From: Streptomyces sp. NBC_00358
Lineage (GTDB): Bacteria; Actinomycetota; Actinomycetes; Streptomycetales; Streptomycetaceae
Direction of reading: 5' to 3'
Assembly (NCBI RefSeq): GCF_036099295.1
Contig: NZ_CP107976.1
Location: 7,936,001 to 8,000,000 of the forward strand
Length of the DNA stretch: 64,000 nt
Part shown: positions 53,424 to 64,000 of the stretch, one piece after another
Numbering within the stretch: the stretch's first letter is position 1
Layout: each line of letters begins with the position of its first letter
The notes under the pieces: model-generated
What the model saw: only the letters and a program-made list of their open reading frames with translations
The model's database searches: none
What the model was told of the DNA's origin: nothing
Translations under genes and position numbers: made by a program

Positions 53424-54050
53424 ATGCGCGCACGCTTCGCGGGATGGCCCGAGGGGGCGTTCGACGTCCTGATGCGGTTGCAGGGCGAGCCTTCGCAGTC
53501 CCTGCGTGAGGAGTGCAGAAAGGATCGCGAGCGGCTGGTGCGGCAGCCGATGATCGCGCTGCTGAACGAAGTCGCGGACAGGGACCTGGAATACGACGAC
53601 TTCTCCGTCTGGCACTACCGCACGAACGCGTGGTGGTGGCAGCACCAGAGCGCGGTGATCCGGGTTGCGCGCAATGTCGAGATGGGCCTGCGCTTCGATC
53701 TCGACGGCCTGCGGATCCAAGGGGCCTGGTGGTACCCCGTTCCCGAGCAGATCAGAATGTTCCGGCAGGCGGTGGCCGCGGAGGACAGCGGCCGCAGACT
53801 CGTCGACCTTGTCGAGGAGCTGAGGGGCCGGGACTACGAGGTCACCGGTGACCTCATGAAGCGGGTTCCCCGGGACTACCCGGCTGATCATCCCCGCGCC
53901 GGACTCCTGCGGCACCGCTCGTTGATCGCCGCTCGGCCGCTGGGGTGCGATGCCTGGCTGCACACCCCGGAGGCGGTGGATGTCGTCCTCGCGGCGCTGG
54001 GGGAGCTCAAGGACCTGATGTCCTGGCTGGCCCGGCACGTGAAGGTCTGA
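53424..54050 (+). CDS. DUF2461 domain-containing protein
   Basis: A 208-aa protein consisting of one DUF2461 domain. WHYRTNAWWWQHQSAVIRVA, GLRIQGAWWYPVPEQIRMFR and VPRDYPADHPRAGLLRHRSL match the family's Trp-rich core and basic loop. No activity is known. It is 73 bp after the FHA-FAD gene on the same strand and ends 21 bp from a convergent phosphoesterase gene. The ATG was chosen as the first in frame; a TAAGG sequence lies 8 bases upstream. Confidence 0.82.
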   Translation: MRARFAGWPEGAFDVLMRLQGEPSQSLREECRKDRERLVRQPMIALLNEVADRDLEYDDFSVWHYRTNAWWWQHQSAVIRVARNVEMGLRFDLDGLRIQGAWWYPVPEQIRMFRQAVAAEDSGRRLVDLVEELRGRDYEVTGDLMKRVPRDYPADHPRAGLLRHRSLIAARPLGCDAWLHTPEAVDVVLAALGELKDLMSWLARHVKV

Positions 54051-54071
54051 CCTCCGCCCTGCGGACGGGGA

Positions 54072-55292
54072 CTACGGCTGGGTGGGCCGGTGCGGGGAGC
54101 GGAGCACGAGCAGGGTGATCTCGCTGGGGGCGAAGACGCGGAACGGCGGGCCCCAGAAGCCGGTGCCGCGGCTGGTGTAGAGGCGGGTGCGGTCGCCGTG
54201 GTGGCTGAGACCGGCGACGACGGGCTGGTCGATGCGGACCAGGTGGTGGAAGGGCCAGATCTGGCCGCCGTGGGTGTGGCCGGAGAGCTGGAGGTCGACG
54301 CCCGCTGCCGCGGCCCGGTCGACGAACTTGGGCTGGTGTGCCAGGAGCAGGACGGGGAGCTCGGGGTCGGCGCCGCTCAGGGCTCCGTCGAGGTGGGCGC
54401 GGTGGCCCGCCAGGCCGGACGACTCGGCGGTGACGTCGTCCACGCCGGCGACCACGAGGGTGTCGCCTCCGCGTTCGAGCAGCAGATGGCGGTTGCGGAG
54501 CGGCTCCCAGCCCAGCTCGTCCATCAGGTCTACCCAGCCCTGGGCCTCGCTGTAGTACTCGTGGTTGCCGGTGACGTACACACGGGCCCAGGTGGCCCGC
54601 ACGGTGCCGAGCGGGGTGGCCTGGGCGCGGCGGCGTTCGGCCGTGCCGTCCGCGATGTCGCCGGTGTGGCAGACGAGGTCGGCCTCCAGGGTGTTCACCG
54701 TCTCGCACACCCGTGCCGACCAGCCGGCGCGATCGAGTGGGCCGTAGTGGGTGTCGGTGATGAGGACGACCCGTGTGCCGTCCAACCCGGCACCCAGCCG
54801 CGGGAGTTCCACGTCGAGTCGGCGCACGCGCGGCACGCGGCGGGCCTCGTAGTACCCCCAGGCGAGCAGCACGGCGGTGACGCCGAGGACGGCCCATGTG
54901 ACGATTCGGGCCCGGTCCTGGCTCCCGCCGACGCCGGCCACGGTCAGGGCGAGCCGCAGGAGGACGCCGAGCAGAACGGACCAGGTGAACAGCACCCAGC
55001 TGGCACCGAGCAGGGTGTCACCGACGATCGCCGCCCGGTCCTGCTGGCGACGGCCGTGGCCGCGCACCATCGCGAGCGGCATGCCGACGAGGCCGAGGGC
55101 GAACAGGGCGGTGCCGGCCAGGATGACGGCCAGGGACCAGTTCTGGCCGGTGTACAGGAGCGCCCAGCACGGCACGGCCCACAGCAGGACGGGCGCGACC
55201 AGGGGGATGTAGCGCATCAGGCGGTGCAGTCGGCTCTGCCGCGGCGCTCGCGCTTCACTGTCGGCGGATCGGGTGTTGCTGGTGTCGGTCAC
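54072..55292 (-). CDS. Membrane-anchored metallophosphoesterase
   Basis: A 406-aa protein with four or so N-terminal membrane helices (LVAPVLLWAVPCWALLYTG, LAVILAGTALFALGLVGMP and two more by about residue 140). A calcineurin-like phosphoesterase domain follows with all metal motifs: VLITDTHYGPLD, HTGDIAD, VYVTGNHEYY, LLAHQPKF and LQLSGHTHGGQIWPF. The layout matches YkuE/YaeI-like enzymes acting on phospholipid or nucleotide-lipid phosphates. It should face the cytosol or the outside depending on helix number. GTG 55292 has a GAGAGGGG site. Confidence 0.9.
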   Translation of the reverse strand: MTDTSNTRSADSEARAPRQSRLHRLMRYIPLVAPVLLWAVPCWALLYTGQNWSLAVILAGTALFALGLVGMPLAMVRGHGRRQQDRAAIVGDTLLGASWVLFTWSVLLGVLLRLALTVAGVGGSQDRARIVTWAVLGVTAVLLAWGYYEARRVPRVRRLDVELPRLGAGLDGTRVVLITDTHYGPLDRAGWSARVCETVNTLEADLVCHTGDIADGTAERRRAQATPLGTVRATWARVYVTGNHEYYSEAQGWVDLMDELGWEPLRNRHLLLERGGDTLVVAGVDDVTAESSGLAGHRAHLDGALSGADPELPVLLLAHQPKFVDRAAAAGVDLQLSGHTHGGQIWPFHHLVRIDQPVVAGLSHHGDRTRLYTSRGTGFWGPPFRVFAPSEITLLVLRSPHRPTQP

Positions 55293-55587
55293 GCTGCCCC
55301 TCTCTGACCAGGCTGCCGTCCCGCGCACTGTATCCGGTCGTCCTCGGCGGGCCGCACGGGTGGGCGGAGAACCCCTCGCTCCACGGGGCCGCGGTCATGA
55401 ACGGGCGGAGCGGTCAAGTCGCCTGCTGGTCCGATCGGGTGGAGGGGGCCCGGACGAGGAGTTCGCGGTCCGTACAGCGGTGGGCTTCGGACCGTTCGCC
55501 GTTCGGCTCGGCCGGCGTCGCGCCGACCGGCCGGATCGGGGCGGTGCGGTCGGCGAGACGCCGACCGCGTCACGACAGCGCGCTCCT
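55293..55587. other. Gap without a gene
   Basis: About 295 bp of high-GC sequence between the phosphoesterase start and the FMN reductase stop. I see no ribosome site followed by a credible frame and no strong hairpin. Confidence 0.5.
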
Positions 55588-56160
55588 TCAGGCCGAGACG
55601 CGCTCCGCTTCGGGGGTCGTGGCCAGGTCCGCCACCGCGTCGAGGACCGCCTGTGCGCGGGTCCGCAGGTCGGCCGTGGGGGCGAAGCGGCCCTCCTCGT
55701 CGACGTACGACTCGATGGCCGGGACGGACAGCGTCCGCAGGGCGGGGCGCAGGCCGACCCGGCCGAGTACGGGCCGGATCATCTCGATGGCCGGGGCACC
55801 GCCGGTCTTGCCCGCGCTGTAGCTGACCAGCCCCACGGGCTTGTTCTGCCACTCCTGGTACAGGTAGTCGATCGCGTTCTTCAGCGGGGCGCTGAAGCCG
55901 CCGTTGTACATCGGCATCACGAAGACGAAGCAGTCGCCGGCCGCGATCGTCGCGCTCCAGTCCTTCGTGTGCCGGTGGCGGTAGACGCCCGCCTCCGGGT
56001 GCTCCGGCTCGTCCATGAAGGGCAGCGCGATCTCGCCGAGGTCGAGCAGCCGGGTGTCGAACGCATCGTGCTCCGTGGCGAGTTCGGCGATCCAGCGCGC
56101 GAGCGGGCGGCCGGCCGAACTGGGGCGGGTGCTGGCGGAAATGATGTGCAGACGGGGCAC
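55588..56160 (-). CDS. NADPH-dependent FMN reductase family protein
   Basis: A 190-aa flavodoxin-fold enzyme. The FMN-phosphate loop is ISASTRPSSAGRPLARWI and the isoalloxazine-binding part is VFVMPMYNGGFSAPLKNAID, followed by KPVGLVSYSAGKTGGAPAI. The family reduces FMN, quinones or azo/chromate compounds with NAD(P)H and often answers oxidative or quinone stress. GTG 56160 starts directly at the conserved strand. It is divergent from a MarR regulator with a palindrome in the 171-bp space, so MarR control is likely. Confidence 0.9.
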   Translation of the reverse strand: MPRLHIISASTRPSSAGRPLARWIAELATEHDAFDTRLLDLGEIALPFMDEPEHPEAGVYRHRHTKDWSATIAAGDCFVFVMPMYNGGFSAPLKNAIDYLYQEWQNKPVGLVSYSAGKTGGAPAIEMIRPVLGRVGLRPALRTLSVPAIESYVDEEGRFAPTADLRTRAQAVLDAVADLATTPEAERVSA

Positions 56161-56283
56161 GGTCCGGTTCCTTCGTCCGAGGGGCGGCCCGGGTCCGTAC
56201 GGGGGATGTGACGGACCCGGGCCGGGCACAGGAACGGTGACGGGCCGTCGGGAGATGGTTCCCCGGGCCCGGTCACCATGTGA

Positions 56284-56310
56284 TTGACATGTCACCTAGT
56301 ACCGTAGGGA
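56284..56310 (+). promoter_or_regulatory. Probable MarR promoter overlapped by a palindromic operator
   Basis: TTGACA (56284-56289) lies 15 bp before TAGGGA (56305-56310), a plausible promoter for the MarR gene. The perfect palindrome TGACATGTCA (56285-56294) covers the -35 box, inside a wider GTGATTGACATGTCAC element. Regulator binding there would block its own gene and perhaps the divergent reductase. Confidence 0.5.
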
Positions 56311-56331
56311 CGGGCGGGTGATACGTCAACC

Positions 56332-56826
56332 ATGCATGGGTATGCTGCCGTTGTGAACGATGAGCCTCGCTGGCTGACAGATCGCGAACAGCGCGCGTGG
56401 CAGGCGTACCGTCGGCTGTTCCTGTTGCTGAACGCCCAACTCGTCCGTGACCTGGGCCGCGACAGCGGGCTGTCCGAACCGGACTACGACGTACTGTCCA
56501 GCCTGAGCGGCAGCCCGGACCACCGGCGCCGGGTCAGCGAGCTGGCCGCCCGCATGCTCTGGTCACGCAGCCGCCTCTCCCACCACCTGGGCCGGATGGA
56601 GCAGCGGGGCCTGGTGGTGCGCGAGGAGTGCGCGACCGACGGACGGGGCGCAGTCGTCATCCTCACGGACAAGGGGAAGCGGACCATCGAGACGGCGGCG
56701 CCCCTGCACGTCGAATCGGTGCGCCGTTACTTCGTCGACCTGCTGACGCCCGAGCAGATCGACGTGTTCGCCGAGATCGGCGAACACGTCGTGGACAACC
56801 TCAAGCGCACCGGCGACGGCGCCTAG
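56332..56826 (+). CDS. MarR-family transcriptional regulator
   Basis: A 164-aa protein. After a short lead the conserved part begins PRWLTDREQRAWQAYRRLFL. The winged helix spans about residues 55-115, with recognition helix MLWSRSRLSHHLGRMEQRGL and wing ECATDGRGAVVILTDKGKR. Such regulators sense phenolics, quinones or oxidants and repress a neighbouring gene, here the divergent FMN reductase. ATG 56332 has only a weak GGGTGA site; GTG 56353, with no site, would remove seven residues and is also possible. Confidence 0.87.
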   Translation: MHGYAAVVNDEPRWLTDREQRAWQAYRRLFLLLNAQLVRDLGRDSGLSEPDYDVLSSLSGSPDHRRRVSELAARMLWSRSRLSHHLGRMEQRGLVVREECATDGRGAVVILTDKGKRTIETAAPLHVESVRRYFVDLLTPEQIDVFAEIGEHVVDNLKRTGDGA

Positions 56827-56937
56827 TGCCGTGTCGAGCAGAGTTCGCCCTGTTGTTGCCCTGTGCCACGAACCGCAGCGGTAACGAGTCGCTGCTGTGC
56901 GGGTGTCAGGGTCCCGGACCGACGAAGGGGGCCGCTC

Positions 56938-57138
56938 GTGGCCAAGGTCAACATCAGTCTCGATGCCGAACTGGTGGTGGAAGTGATGGTGCTGGCCGGG
57001 GTCGGCTCGCCCCAGGACGCCGTCGAAGCGGTCGTGCGTGACTACATTGCCCGCGGGCACCGCACCGAGGCACGCACCGAGCTCAAGGAGCAGAGCCTGC
57101 GAGAGGTCGAGGTCAAACCGCAGGACCCTCAAGGCTGA
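56938..57138 (+). CDS. VapB-like (ribbon-helix-helix) antitoxin, orphan
   Basis: A 66-aa protein: AKVNISLDAELVVEVMVLAG, then VGSPQDAVEAVVRDYIARGH. A short beta strand followed by two helices gives the ribbon-helix-helix form of VapB/DUF2191 antitoxins. A charged tail (TEARTELKEQSLREVEVK) is where a toxin would bind. GTG 56938 has an AAGGGGG site; a longer ATG start upstream would add an arginine/cysteine-rich stretch and is less likely. No PIN-domain toxin follows: the next 500 bp hold only a transposase remnant, so the partner may have been lost or never present. Confidence 0.7.
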   Translation: MAKVNISLDAELVVEVMVLAGVGSPQDAVEAVVRDYIARGHRTEARTELKEQSLREVEVKPQDPQG

Positions 57139-57261
57139 CCACTGTGATCGTGTGACGTCGCTCCAGCTCCGTTGGCACGCCAAGGTCCGGGGACAGGGCG
57201 GGGTCCTTGCCCCTGCCGCGGGGTTCGGCCCGCCGGCGTCCGGGGTGGGGCCGGAGTCGGC

Positions 57262-57526
57262 CGGCTCGACCAGGCTCCAGGCCGGGAACGGCAGGCCGTG
57301 CTCGGCCGGCTCGGACTTCGCGATCTTCTTGGTCACCCGCCGTTCCGGCAGAGCGAACGTCTTCGGGCGCCCGCCCTTGTCCTTGGGACAGGGCGCCTCG
57401 AAGCCGTCCGCGTTGAAGTTGTGGATCACATCGTGGACCCGGTCAGGTCACCACCGATCCGGTGCCCCGGCGAACGATCCGCAGCAGCCGCTGCCCCTCG
57501 TCGTCATCGATCTCACGCACCCGCAC
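57262..57526 (-). pseudogene. IS630-family transposase remnant (internal deletion, truncated)
   Basis: Two pieces of one transposase N-terminus are readable on the minus strand. Piece 1 (57526-57446) gives VRVREIDDDEGQRLLRIVRR, then GTGSVVT and an immediate stop. Piece 2, shifted in frame (57432-57262), gives DVIHNFNADGFEAPCPKDKG, then GRPKTFALPERRVTKKIAKS and EHGLPFPAWSL. Both match the helix-turn-helix part of actinobacterial IS630 transposases. The ~35 codons normally between them are missing, and so is the whole DDE catalytic part. It is a dead fragment; no terminal inverted repeats were found. Confidence 0.75.
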
Positions 57527-57644
57527 AAGCTCAGCCCCGAGGACGGCACGGCGGGCGCCTACCGCTCGGACCGGTACTCCGGGCGGCGCCTCACGACAGG
57601 GCGAAGGTTGCCTGATGCGGCACTCGCTCCGTCCCGGCTGCCGG

Positions 57645-58265
57645 TCATGGTGACTGGAAGGCGAGCCGGACCGCGAAGCCGATCAGCAGGAGTCCGGTGA
57701 TCTGCTCGATCCGGGCGCGCACCCGCGGTCGGCGCAGCCACTTGCCGAGCCGGTCCACGGTGCACACGTACACGCTGAACCAGAGCGCGTACAGCATCGC
57801 GAACAGCAGCGACAGCAGCAGCGCCCTGGGCAGCACACTTCCCCGGGTGGGCAGGAACTGCGGCAGGAAAGTGACGAAGAAGAGCGCCACCTTCGGGTTG
57901 AGCGCGTTGGACAGGAAGCCGTGTCTGAGGTGCCGGGCGCCCGGTCGCGCGGACGGGTCCGCATCCTCGTCGGCCGGCGGCTCCCGCCGGGTGCGCCGGG
58001 CCCCGCGCAGGGTCGCGACGCCCATCCACACCAGGTAGGCCACCCCCACCGCCTTGAGCACGGTGAAGGCGGTCGCCGAGGCGAGCAGCAGGGCCGAGAT
58101 GCCGAGCGCGGCAGCCGAGACATGGACGCTGAGCCCGAGCATCCCGCCGACCATGGTCAGCAGCCCGGCCCGGCGTCCGCCGGTGAGCGAGTTCCTGGTG
58201 ATCAGGGCCTGGTCGGGGCCGGGGATCATGATGAGCACCAGTGAGGCGGCGGCGAAGGTCAGCAC
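57645..58265 (-). CDS. LysE-family amino-acid/metabolite exporter
   Basis: A 206-aa membrane protein with about six helices. It has the RhtB/LysE opening FAAASLVLIMIPGPDQALIT, then RNSLTGGRRAGLLTMVGGML and HGFLSNALNPKVALFFVTFL, all family hallmarks. It exports small amines, amino acids or related compounds. GTG 58265 overlaps the thioesterase gene by 7 bp, so it is the last gene of the NRPS operon. This hints at export of a pathway product or of a cysteine-like precursor (inference). Confidence 0.92.
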   Translation of the reverse strand: MLTFAAASLVLIMIPGPDQALITRNSLTGGRRAGLLTMVGGMLGLSVHVSAAALGISALLLASATAFTVLKAVGVAYLVWMGVATLRGARRTRREPPADEDADPSARPGARHLRHGFLSNALNPKVALFFVTFLPQFLPTRGSVLPRALLLSLLFAMLYALWFSVYVCTVDRLGKWLRRPRVRARIEQITGLLLIGFAVRLAFQSP

Positions 58266-59029
58266 GGGCCGCTCCGGTCCGCGCCGCTCACCGAGCCCAG
58301 GGTCGCGGCCAGCGCCCGCAGTACCGGTGCCGGCCGCTCGCGCAGATAGAAGTGGCCGCCGGGGAACCGCCGGACGGCGGTCCGGTCCGTGGTGTGCTCG
58401 CGCCAGGCCTCCAACTCCCCTGCGGTCACCCGGTCGTCCTCTCCTCCGAACACCGTGACCGGTACGGGCAGCGGTACGGCCGGACGCCAGGTGTAGGTCT
58501 CCAGGACCTGGTGGTCCGCGCGCAGCGCGGCGGCGGCCATCCCCCGCAGCTCGGGCGAGGCCAGTACCTCGTCGGGGATGCCGCCGTGGGCCCGGGCGAC
58601 CGCGTCGAGCAACTGGTCGTCGGGCAGCCGGTGCACCTGGCCCGCCACGCGCGGCAGATGGGGAGCCGGGTGGGCGGAGACGACCAGGTGCGCGGGCAGC
58701 GGGCGGCCCGCGGCCACGAGGGCCCGGGTGATCTCGTACGAGACGAGCGCACCCAGGCTGTGCCCGAAGAACACGAACGGCCCCTCGGTGGGCGGGACTT
58801 CGGAGAGGAAAGCCTCGACCAGCCGGCGCATCGAGGTGAGCGGCGGTTCGGCGAGGCGCGGGCCGCGGCCCGGCAGTTGGACGGCGTGCACCCGGGCGCG
58901 GCCGAGGCCCCGGGCCCAGCGCAGGTACTCCGCGGCGGAGCCGCCCCCGTGGGCGAAGCAGTACAGCTGGAGTCCGGTGGCCCTGGGCGGTCCGCTGACC
59001 AGCCAGCGGGGCGGGAGTACGGCGCTCAC
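58259..59029 (-). CDS. Type II thioesterase of the NRPS operon
   Basis: A 256-aa alpha/beta hydrolase. The catalytic Ser91 is in FFGHSLGALVSYEI, the Asp lies near VFGGEDDRV, and the His is in FPGGHFYLRERPAPVL. The start (LQLYCFAHGGGSAAEYLRWA) is typical of RifR/GrsT-type editing thioesterases, which clear mis-loaded carrier proteins. It overlaps the carrier-protein gene (ATGA), agreeing with a role in editing the NRPS line. Confidence 0.94.
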   Translation of the reverse strand: MSAVLPPRWLVSGPPRATGLQLYCFAHGGGSAAEYLRWARGLGRARVHAVQLPGRGPRLAEPPLTSMRRLVEAFLSEVPPTEGPFVFFGHSLGALVSYEITRALVAAGRPLPAHLVVSAHPAPHLPRVAGQVHRLPDDQLLDAVARAHGGIPDEVLASPELRGMAAAALRADHQVLETYTWRPAVPLPVPVTVFGGEDDRVTAGELEAWREHTTDRTAVRRFPGGHFYLRERPAPVLRALAATLGSVSGADRSGPC

Positions 59030-59312
59030 CGGCCGCTCGCTTCCGCCGGGAGCGGGGCGCTGAGGTGGCGGGCCAGGGCGTCGGCCGTGAAGTGGGCGAA
59101 CACCTCCTTGGGGCGCAGCGGGAGGCTCAGTTCGTCCCGGACCCCGGCGCAGATGACGAGCGCGGTGGCCGAGTCGACCCCCAGCAGGTCCAGCGGGGTG
59201 TCCGGGTCGATCCGGTCCGGGGACACGTCGAGGATCTCCGCGAGGAGGCCGATGAGCCAGGCCGTGACGGAGGCGTGGGTGTGCTGCTGGGCCGTGTCGT
59301 TCGCGGGGGTCA

Positions 59313-59313
<1 letters not shown>
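59026..59313 (-). CDS. Free-standing acyl/peptidyl carrier protein
   Basis: A 95-aa carrier. The phosphopantetheine-attachment motif is DLLGVDSATALVICAGV, with Ser48 as the attachment site, in a four-helix profile (WLIGLLAEILDVSPDRIDPD before it). It lies between the NRPS and thioesterase genes, overlapping both by 1-4 bp. It may carry a starter acid or an additional amino acid for the assembly line; the loading enzyme is not in this window. Confidence 0.9.
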
Positions 59314-63713
<4,400 letters not shown>

Positions 63714-63732
63714 GACATACCCTCACTTTCCG

Positions 63733-64000
63733 TCAGGCTTGGGTGTGTTGGGCGGTTGCGTGGACGGCCTGGCGCTGCCTCCGGCTGGTCAGCAGGCCGG
63801 TCAGGGTGGTCAGCGCGGTGCAGCTCGCGGCGAGTCCGAGCCATACGGCGGTGGCGCTGCCGGTGGCCGCGAGACCGACGCCGATGGAGGGGCCGGCGAA
63901 CTTGCCGGCGCCCATCATGGAGTTCACCATCGCGTTGGCCTTGGTGAGTTCGCGGTCGGGCACCATGGAGATCAGCCAGGGGTGGAACGAGCACGAGTAG
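63733..64000 (-). CDS. MFS transporter, N-terminus cut by window edge
   Basis: The last 88 residues of a membrane transporter are visible. YSCSFHPWLISMVPDRELTK, then ANAMVNSMMGAGKFAGPSIG and a hydrophobic ATAVWLGLAASCTALTTLTG match the mid-region of EntS-like siderophore exporters (the SxxNAxxNS...G-x-FAGPxxG pattern). The visible part ends soon after that helix, which is short for the family. The C-terminal half may therefore be missing, or a stop may be early. It lies 19 bp before the NRPS gene in the same operon. Confidence 0.72.
   Translation of the reverse strand, partial: YSCSFHPWLISMVPDRELTKANAMVNSMMGAGKFAGPSIGVGLAATGSATAVWLGLAASCTALTTLTGLLTSRRQRQAVHATAQHTQA

Noticed and set aside
56563..57429. 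A 288-codon minus-strand gene opposite MarR and the VapB-like gene
   Set aside because: Only its first ~55 codons are meaningful (IS630 remnant). The rest is antisense to two real genes.

Overview
This window is high-GC DNA with GTG/ATG starts, dense start-stop overlaps and strong GGAGG-type ribosome sites. Gene content (group 1h/5 [NiFe]-hydrogenase cluster, DUF5947/DUF6084/DUF6893 proteins, PadR and XRE-cupin regulators, a TTA codon, an NRPS operon) points to a Streptomyces or close relative. No rRNA, tRNA or CRISPR array was seen.

Layout. 1-7.2 kb: end of a FAD oxidoreductase divergent from an XRE-cupin regulator; a coupled quinone oxidoreductase / acyl-CoA dehydrogenase pair operon; a small membrane protein; a secreted NAGPA-type glycosidase; a DUF779 protein. 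7.3-21.4 kb: a complete high-affinity hydrogen-uptake island, all on the minus strand except one PadR regulator. The structural operon runs hhyS-hhyL-(NifU/Rieske-like)-DUF5947-DUF6084-(476-aa protein)-maturation protease-DUF6893. The maturation operon hypA-B-F-C-D-E follows it. 21.4-22.7 kb: an 8-bp tandem repeat, a doubtful small ORF and a PAP2-family protein.

22.7-50.4 kb: one very long minus-strand operon of 21 tightly coupled genes for a Wzx/Wzy-type exopolysaccharide. It encodes a polyprenyl-phosphate sugar-1-P transferase, UDP-sugar dehydrogenase, glycosyltransferases, two chain-length proteins, a polymerase and a flippase. It also encodes a heparinase-like lyase with its bi-domain oxidoreductase partner, an asparagine-synthase-like amidotransferase, and a module for a branched or modified nucleotide sugar. 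The first gene has a TTA second codon and lies behind three tandem hairpins that can mask its ribosome site. This suggests developmental control, possibly through bldA. A ~1 kb non-coding gap separates it from an FHA-domain/FAD-oxidoreductase fusion.

53.4-57.6 kb: ordinary accessory genes: DUF2461, a membrane metallophosphoesterase, an FMN reductase with a divergent MarR regulator, an orphan VapB-like antitoxin and an IS630-type transposase remnant. 57.6-64 kb: the end of an NRPS operon (MFS exporter fragment, Cy-A-MT-PCP NRPS predicted to use cysteine, free carrier protein, type II thioesterase, LysE-family exporter). It likely belongs to a thiazoline siderophore-like pathway that continues past the right edge.
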